This document shows, piece by piece, positions 57,308-64,000 of a DNA stretch of 64,000 nucleotides. Source of the stretch: Pelobates cultripes (Eukaryota; Chordata; Amphibia; Anura; Pelobatidae); the NCBI GenBank assembly GCA_933207985.1, contig OW240917.1:243726028-243790027 (forward strand), written 5' to 3'. The position numbers were made by a program, and so were the translations under genes. Position 1 is the first letter of the stretch, and each line of letters starts with the position of its first letter. The notes under the pieces are model-generated. The model was not told the DNA's origin, made no database searches, and saw only the letters and a list, made by a program, of their open reading frames with translations.

Positions 57308-57340
57308 AGTTATCAATTCAAATTTCAAAACCGATAGATG
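57308..57340. repeat. 33-bp direct repeat, copy 1
   Basis: Starts agttatcaattcaaatttca and is identical over 33 bp to 57936-57968, which lies inside the L1 ORF2 remnant. Confidence 0.9.
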
Positions 57341-57799
57341 TGTTTTGCATTGTAAATATCATATGCCGCGATTTAATTCTATTTCTTTTTTTTTTTTTTT
57401 TAACATCAGAATATGGTGTTTGTTATTTCATACTTTATGTGTGTCAAAATTGACTTTATCAAACACCAATTCATCATCATTTTATTTCCAATATCTCCGA
57501 TTTTTATTTATCTTAATTTCCTTTATTTTTATTTTAAATACCAAATATACGTACAGACTAACTAAAACAGACATTTGTTTGGTTCACAGTGTACCGATTA
57601 AATAATAATAATAAATTGGTTAATAAATAAATAAATAAATAGATATATAGATAGATAAATCAAATAAGCGGTCCGAGGCAAGGGGTATCCCGGCAAACTC
57701 TGTTTTGGATAGGGATTGTTAGACTAAAAGTAAGTATATTGCAAGAAAAAAAGAAAAAGAAAAAAAAAGTAAAATTGAAAAAAGTTAATTATTCCGGGT
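57341..57799. other. AT-rich spacer, possibly L1 3'UTR
   Basis: T17 run at 57384-57400, (AAT/AAAT)n near 57600-57640, and an A/G-rich tract at 57744-57770. Either T/A tract could be the L1 tail. Confidence 0.4.
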
Positions 57800-60690
57800 C
57801 TAATTTTTTTTATCCATCTATCCCAATAACTATAATATTAGCCCTTCTTTGGGGCAAAGTTCGTAATAGCTCGTTCCATTTTGCACTGAAAAATGCTTTG
57901 ATGGTGAATCTTGGCCCAGCTGTCCACCCTAGGACAGTTATCAATTCAAATTTCAAAACCGATAGATGAGGGGACTTCCAATTTCTGGCTATTGATGTTT
58001 TAACTGCCATTAGGATATGAAAAATAATTGGTCTGAATTCTCTATTAATCAGCCCCATATCCATATGTAATAAGGCCATATTTGGAGTCAGATTCAATTT
58101 CTGTTCCAATAAAGTTGACAAATATTGGTTTGTCGTCTCCCATAAGGGTCTGATTATTGGACAGTCCCACCAAATGTGTTTAAAATCTGCGGTTGATTCA
58201 GTACATCTCCAACAATTTTTGCTATTTTTTTTAGGAGTTCAATACCATCTGTTTAATATCTTATAGTGAGTTTCATGTATATTCAAACAATGGCAAGCTT
58301 TGTATAATGTATTAAGGGAGTTGTTCCATTCTTTCATTGTTATATCTATTTTCAAATCAAAATTCCATTTAATTATTGCCGAGGGAATTGGTTTGATCTG
58401 AGCCTTACATATTCATTTTTTTGCTTTTATTGACTAGATGAGTAGAGTCTGATTGTTCATATATATCTGAAAGAAACTTAACTGAAGGTTCAAGAGGATT
58501 AATTCTCAAAAATGTTTTTAAAAAGGATATTGCCCGTATATAGTTAAACCATTCGATGGATGGTATATCATATTCAGTTTGAAGTTGTTCAAAAGATTTT
58601 AGTGTACTTCCTCTCAGGATATTAGATATCTTTTCTATACCCTTAAGGATCCATGTTTCCAAATTAATATTTGTCATTAAATTTGATAGAATATCTAGAT
58701 TTATACCAGGAATTATCTTCATTTTAAACCTATTTTTTTTTTTAAATTGAGACCAGGTGGGGAGAATTTGTTGGACTATCGGTGATTTGGAATTTTTAAT
58801 AATTTGATCTGTTTCTTTATCTATGGACCATAAGAGGGATTTATAATCCCTGTCTCCCGAAGTTAGGGTCTGTTCTCTTTTGTACCAAGTTTGAATTATA
58901 TAATCTTCCTTATTTACTAGTAAAACTTGTGCTAATAGGTTGGCTTGTGCAATATCTTGAATAATTGGGATACTCATACCTCCTTCATTTTTTCTCCTAG
59001 ACATAATGTCTTTTTTTATGCGAGGTTTTTTACCTGACCAAATAAATTTAGTAAATGATGACTGAATTAATTCTAATCAACTGTCAGGGATTTTTAAGGG
59101 AATCATTCTCATAATATATGAAAATTTCGGTACGATATATGCTTTTAATGTATTTATTTTCCCTGACCAGGAGATTTCCAGATTTGTAATTTTTTTAAAT
59201 TGACGTTCATTTCTTTAATTATCGGTAAAATATTAATTTCTAACCATTTCTTTGGGTTTTTTGAGATTTTTATACCCAAATAGTTGAAGAACTTTTTAAC
59301 TTGTTTATATCCATATTTATTTTCTATACTATCAATATTATTTTGAGGTGTATTTAAATATAGTGCCGTAGATTTTTCTGTATTTATCTTATAATTAGAA
59401 AAATTACTATAATTTTGAATGATTTGCACAACATGGTCAATAGATTCCTCAGGTTTCTTAATAGTTATCAAAACGTCATCAGCATATAACTTAATTTTTA
59501 TGGTTATTATCTACAAGCCCTTTTATATCCTGATTAGCTCTTATATCAACAGCCAGGGGTTCAATCGATAGAATGTATAAAAGCGGTGATAGGGGGCAAC
59601 CCTGGCGTGAACCATTTGTAATTCTAAACCATTTAGATTTAATACCAGGGCCTACAATTCTACCTTGGGGATCACTATATAGGGCCATAATGGCACTGAG
59701 TATCTCACCTGTAAATCCAAAGGATAACAGGGATTCTCTAACAAATGCCCAGCTGACCCTGTCGAATGCTTTTTCGGCATCCAATGACAGGGTCAGCATG
59801 GGCGTCCCTTCATCTCTGGCCTGTTCCAATAATCCAATCATATTTCTTGTATGTTAATAGAGAGTCGTCCCGGAATAAAACCACTCGTTTAACTCTATCT
59901 GCCAATATTCCCGCGTATAACTTGATGTCTTCATTTAGTAGGGAAATCGGTCGGTAACTGTCTACTTTGTCTGGATTCTTTCCTGTTTTTAAGACTGGAA
60001 TAATGTTGCCTTTAAGCATTTCTTCTGGAATTTTAGTTTTTAATATGAATTCATTAAAAGTAGTGTCTAAGTTGGGTGATATTTCATTTTTAAATAGTCT
60101 AAAGAAGATCCCTGTGAACCCATCTGGACCTGGTGCTTTATTAGATTTTAAAGTTTCTATCCTTGTGTGTATTTCATGTAAAGATATCAGAGCATTCAAT
60201 TCCTTTAGTTGGGATTCTGAGATCTTTGGTATAATCATGTTTTTAAAATAATCCTTTGGGTCTGCATAATTGTGGGGAAGATTATATAATTGATGGTAAT
60301 AATCATTGAAAGCCTTCCCAATTCTCTCTGGAGATAGACAAGTCTCGCCCATATATATAATTTTTGAGATTTTTCCATGTTTAATTTCTTTTTTAAGTCT
60401 GTTGGTTAACAGTCTATCTGCCTTTACCTCTATAATAGAATGTTGCATTTAATCTTTCTAGTGTTTTGGAGACTTTCTTTATTAGCAAATCATTAATCCT
60501 ATCTTGTAGATTAGAAATTCTATTGGATAACTGCTCAGTTGGAGATATGTTATTATCTCTTGAAAGATTATATAGTTGAATTTGTAGATTTGTTAAATCT
60601 TTTTCTCTATATTCCTTATTTTCGGAAGTTAGTTTGATTAATATTCCCCTTATCACCGCTTTATATGAACACCATACTCCTGAAGGGGAG
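57800..60690 (-). pseudogene. L1 (Tx1-like) ORF2 remnant, 5'-truncated
   Basis: Minus-strand pieces from 60690 downward: AVIRGILIKLTSENKE; 60448-59810 with SNKAPGPDGFTGIFFRLFKN and SYRPISLLNEDIKLYAGIL; 59841-59491 with LSLDAEKAFDRVSWAFV (motif A) and GSRQGCPLSPLLYIL; YADD near 59480-59495 after a frame change; 59471-59154 with NYKINTEKST and NYLGIKIS; 59004-58405 with GGMSIPIIQDIAQANLLAQ; and 58200-57810 with a CWRC...HIWWDCP knuckle. At least four frame breaks. The endonuclease domain is missing because the copy is 5'-truncated. The intact protein would nick DNA and reverse transcribe element RNA. Confidence 0.9.
57936..57968. repeat. 33-bp direct repeat, copy 2 (within L1 ORF2)
   Basis: Identical to 57308-57340. 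Confidence 0.9.
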
Positions 60691-61052
60691 ATCTGCTCAG
60701 TTTGGTTCTATTTAAAATAGTATTTGGTCTGTTTCTTAATGTGGTCCTTCTCTCTCTTGTTGAATGGAAAGTATTTTCATGACCACAGCCTTCATGGTTA
60801 CTTGAACTATAACTTGGCAGTTCTTGTTCCTGAGTTTCATGGGGTATTTCCTCCAAATCATCCCCTATTACATCATGAGCCTCTGGACCAGGTGTATTGC
60901 AGACTTCAGAAATGTCATCATGCCAAACTCCATGCCAGATATCAGTGTCTGGTTGCATGAGTGGCCCTACCCACTTTGATAGGTTGTCTGTTTTACGTGG
61001 TCGAAGTTGATTTGTATGTCTCCGTGTGTCACATCCATCAGAGGTTAATACT

Positions 61053-61895
61053 TTATAGTGCACCGGCACCAGAACTTCCTTTATCACCGCTTCTTTCCAA
61101 CGATTCTCCTGATGATATACACGCATCCAAACAGAATCCCCCGTCTGGTAATAACGGCCTGCTTTTCCGACTTGCGTCTTCGATTGTTGCTGGATGACCC
61201 TTTTTTTGAATCTCTGGTTTTAGCAGATCCAGTTTTGGCCTGAGTTCACGGCCTAACATAACGAATGCTGGAGGTTGTCCAGTTGGATGAGGTGTATTTC
61301 GATACTGTAGAAGGAACTCAGACAAATGATGTTCAGGTCTCGTTCCTTCTGCTTTCAGACTTCTCAGAAAACCCTTTAATGTTTGAACAAAACGTTCTGC
61401 TTGACCATTAGTAGCAGGATAATACGGTGCTGCACGATGATGCCTAATACCATTTTCCTTGAGAAAAGCCTGAAATTGTCCAGAAACAAACTGCGGTCCA
61501 TTATCTGAAACAAGCACTCTGGGCCAGCCAAATGTTGCAAATAGTTTCTGTAATCCTTTAACAGTAGCTTCTGCAGTGGTCTGCGACATGAATAGAACTT
61601 CTGGCCATTTAGAATGTGCATCTACCACAATCAGATACATTTTATTTTCCACTGGTCCAGCAAAGTCTATCTCCCATGGTGATAGAGGCCAGGTCCAAGG
61701 TTGTATGGCACCATGTGGCAAGCCACACTGTGCTTGTGCACAACCAGTGCAACCTGAAACATAATGGGCAATATCCTCATCAGTGGTTGTCCACCATACA
61801 TGACCTCTTGCCTTCTGCTTCATCCGGACTATGCCAGGATGACCTGCATGTAAAATTTCAAGAATCTGTTGTTGTAACACAAAAAGAATAACCAC
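61053..61895 (-). pseudogene. Gypsy integrase fragment
   Basis: A zinc-binding HHCC region (LHAGHPGIVRMK ... GCTGCAQ) is followed by the catalytic core with WEIDFAGP (first Asp), SDNGPQF (second Asp) and NGQAERFVQTLK (Glu). The frame is open through the core, then leaves the family sequence near 61190. The C-terminal part continues in another frame (61126-60700, HYKVLTSDGCDTRRHTNQLR). Confidence 0.88.
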
Positions 61896-62051
61896 CCTTT
61901 CTCCCCAGACTAAGCAGCCATCTCGAATTGATAACTCCTGAGTTCTTGTTTGGAATGACTTGAGATGTATTGGAGTCTTTAGTGGTCAACACTTGTGTAC
62001 AAAAACAAGTATTTCCCTCAGCAAAGAGTCCTTGGCTGTCTCCTGTGCAAG

Positions 62052-62276
62052 TTATCTGGCTGTTATCACCTCACTGAAATATATTGTAGATCTTTCTGTG
62101 GTAGTTAATTGTGAATCCATTTTCAATGGAAGTCTAGAGAATGCATCTGCATTAGAATGCAGAGCGTTTAGACGATATTGTATCTGATACTGATAAGCCC
62201 CCAGAGTTAAGGCATGCCTCTGAAGTCTTGCTGCTGTCGTGATTGAAATACCTTTCTGTGGGTTAAAAATTGTCAA
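62052..62276 (-). pseudogene. Gypsy RNase H C-terminus fragment
   Basis: AARLQRHALTLGAYQYQIQY and NADAFSRLPL are the conserved end of Gypsy RNase H before the integrase. Confidence 0.8.
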
Positions 62277-62369
62277 TAAAGGTTTATGGTCTGTAAGCAG
62301 TGTGAAGGGTCGACCATATATCTATAAAGATGGAATTTCTATACTGCCCATGCTATTGCCAGAGCCTCT

Positions 62370-63450
62370 TTATCTATCTATTTGAGAATAGTTGTTTTCT
62401 GCAGCTGTGAGCGATCTAGTGGCAAAAGCCACTGGCCTGTCTGTCCCATCAGCCATGGAATGAGACAGGACTGCTCCCAGTCCGTAAGGTGATGCATCAC
62501 AAGCAATAGAAACTGGCTTGTCCAAGTCGTAGTGTACTAAAAGACGTGAACTACGAACTAGTTCTTTTGACTTATGGAAAGCTGAAGCACATTCTACTGT
62601 CCAGCACCATTGTCGTTTACTCTCTAGAAGACGATGTAAAGGGTACAGGACATGAGCTAACTTTGGCAAAAACCAGTTGTAATAATTTAACAGACCAAGA
62701 TAGGACCTTAGTTGTGTCACATTTTGTGGAGTTGGAGCATCCTGTAATGCCTTGACCTTCTCATCTGTTGTATGCAGCCCATGTTTGTCATGTACATGAG
62801 CACAAAATTCAAGACGATCCTGCATGAATTGGCATTTATCCAAACTTACCTTCAATCCATATTCCATAAGTCTTTGCAAAACTGCCTCTACATTCTGTTT
62901 ATGTTCCTCCTCTGATTTACCCATCACCAGCATGTCATCTAACAGGCACTGTGTCCCAGGAATTCCAGCTAACAGTTTGTCCATTGTTCGCTGCCAGACA
63001 GCTGGTGCAGGTGAAATGCCAAAAACCATACGGTTATACCTGAATAGCCCCCCGATGGGTATTAATTGTAAGTAGTGGTCGAGAATCTGGATGTACAGAT
63101 AACTGTAGGTATGCATTTTTCAAGTCAATTTTGGTGAATTGCTGGCCACCTGCCAATGATGCAAAAATATCATCTACCCTAGGAAGGGGATACTTATCTA
63201 TTTTAAGCTGTATGTTAAGAGCCATGTGGAAATCCCCACAAATCCTTATCTCCCCATTTCGTTTTCTCACAGGAACAATGGGCGAAGCCCACTCACTATT
63301 GTGAACCCGGGAGATGATATTCAGCTCCTCTAATCTCCTCAATTCTGCCTCCCTTCAGCCCTTAGAGCAAAAGGCACACTTCTTGCTTTAAAAAAAATGT
63401 GGTGTTGCTCCTTCATTTAAATCTAAGGAAACTTGTTGTCCCTTTACAGT
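62370..63450 (-). pseudogene. Gypsy reverse transcriptase and start of RNase H
   Basis: Segments include an N-terminal ATPHFFKARSVPFAL-like block at 63450-63360, ELNIISRVHNSEWASPIVPV, the motif A region FTKIDLKNAYLQL, and a catalytic LLDDM motif with the usual Tyr replaced by Leu. The thumb has LRSYLGLLNYY. RNase H starts at SIACDASPYGLGAVLSH. The two main frames overlap at 63034-63116, marking a frameshift. Confidence 0.88.
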
Positions 63451-63490
63451 CCCTAATTAGCCATCAAACATTACTTTTCATGTAATTCCC

Positions 63491-64000
63491 TAATCCAGCA
63501 TGGGCGTCCGCAGGAATTTTTCCAGGGGGGGGCATAATTGTAATGACATCCATGCTTGGTACCTTTTTGACAGTGTCATGAAAGGGAAGGGGCATAGCCA
63601 TTATCACATAAAGCCAGGGTGAATAGCGTTTTCACAACTATGGTGTCAGGAATATATGTTTGTATTACTGACACTATAGTGTTCCTTTAAGCAAATTAAA
63701 GGACATTTCTGGTCACCTTAACAACTTCACCTAAATGAAAATGCTATGATGCCAGGAAGCCCCTGGGTGCTCTTTTTCCTTTAAGGGGTTAAATCGCTCT
63801 CAAATGGTTTAACCCCAAAGGCTTCCTCCAGCTCCAGGTCGCTCAGTGGTATTTGGCTTCTGAAACAGAGTGTCAGGAAGTGCAGATTGACGTCAGGCAT
63901 GGGTGCCGCTGATTGGCTAGAGTGGTCAGTTGACGCTCTAAGCCAATCGCTAGTTCCCGGTTCATAAAATGTTTTTACTTTTTTATGAATGGGGAGCTAC
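63491..64000. repeat. MITE sequences at the window edge
   Basis: catgggcgtccgcaggaatttttcc (63499-63523) is a hAT-like terminal word. A TTAA-family hairpin (63640-63690, actgacactatagtgttcctttaa) and the gattggctagagtggtcag block shared with wnt8a intron 4 follow. The last element runs off the window. Confidence 0.5.

Larger units (their letters stand above)
60691..63490 (-). pseudogene. Ty3/Gypsy retrotransposon pol remnant
   Basis: Order on the minus strand is RT, RNase H, integrase, as in Ty3/Gypsy rather than Copia. The frame is broken in at least four places (near 63350, 63040-63110, 62280-62370 and 61060-61190). No LTR, gag or protease is seen. Upstream it ends near 63490 against MITE sequence and downstream it abuts the L1 at about 60690. 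Old, non-functional copy. Confidence 0.88.

Noticed and set aside
57341..57935. Insertion flanked by the 33-bp repeats as target-site duplications
   Set aside because: The L1 ORF2 frame runs uninterrupted through the right copy into the supposed insert, so the right copy is not an insertion boundary.

Overview
This is animal genomic DNA, AT-rich and dominated by repeats. Non-LTR retrotransposons of the L1 and L2/CR1 groups, a Ty3/Gypsy fragment, a Tc1/mariner transposon, hAT-type elements, TTAA-target MITEs and CA/TG minisatellites fill most of it. Together with the one clear host gene, a complete wnt8a whose protein looks closest to the Wnt8 of clawed frogs as I remember it, this points to a frog or toad (Anura). 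The protein differs at many positions from the Xenopus protein I recall, so I would not call it Xenopus; the species is not decidable from the sequence alone.

Layout. 0-11 kb: non-coding DNA with a Tc1-like transposon of DD37E type (2510-4070) inside a tandem repeat, two dispersed-repeat families, a TTAA MITE (7390-7840) and a possible decayed Ly6/uPAR-like coding stretch (9629-10000, minus). 11-14 kb: a full-length insertion of an L1-type element that carries an intact ORF1 but no ORF2, bounded by 17-bp target-site duplications. 14-17 kb: an older MITE split by a 1.3-kb palindromic TTAA element, followed by a second truncated copy. 17-28 kb: more repeat copies, a minus-strand L2 remnant and two hAT-type elements, one with a large CA-rich core. 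30.2-35.65 kb: wnt8a, six coding exons, plus strand. The first exon is only 68 bp of coding sequence and the first three exons lie within 453 bp. 36-48 kb: MITEs, a 1.7-kb foldback insertion (43.1-44.8 kb) and a plus-strand L2. 48.8-56.2 kb: a nest of at least four mobile elements whose cores have expanded into minisatellites. 57.8-63.5 kb: a 5'-truncated minus-strand L1 ORF2 abutting a broken minus-strand Ty3/Gypsy pol. The window ends in MITE sequence.

Only wnt8a is a convincing host gene. Its product is a secreted, lipid-modified ligand for Frizzled receptors that drives mesoderm ventralisation and posterior neural patterning. All other coding capacity belongs to mobile elements, nearly all broken; the L1 ORF1 is the one intact element reading frame. 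The most unusual items are the ORF1-only L1 derivative, the foldback with a putative 14-bp duplication, the palindromic TTAA family, and the repeated pattern of hAT-like elements that contain expanded TG/CA minisatellites.
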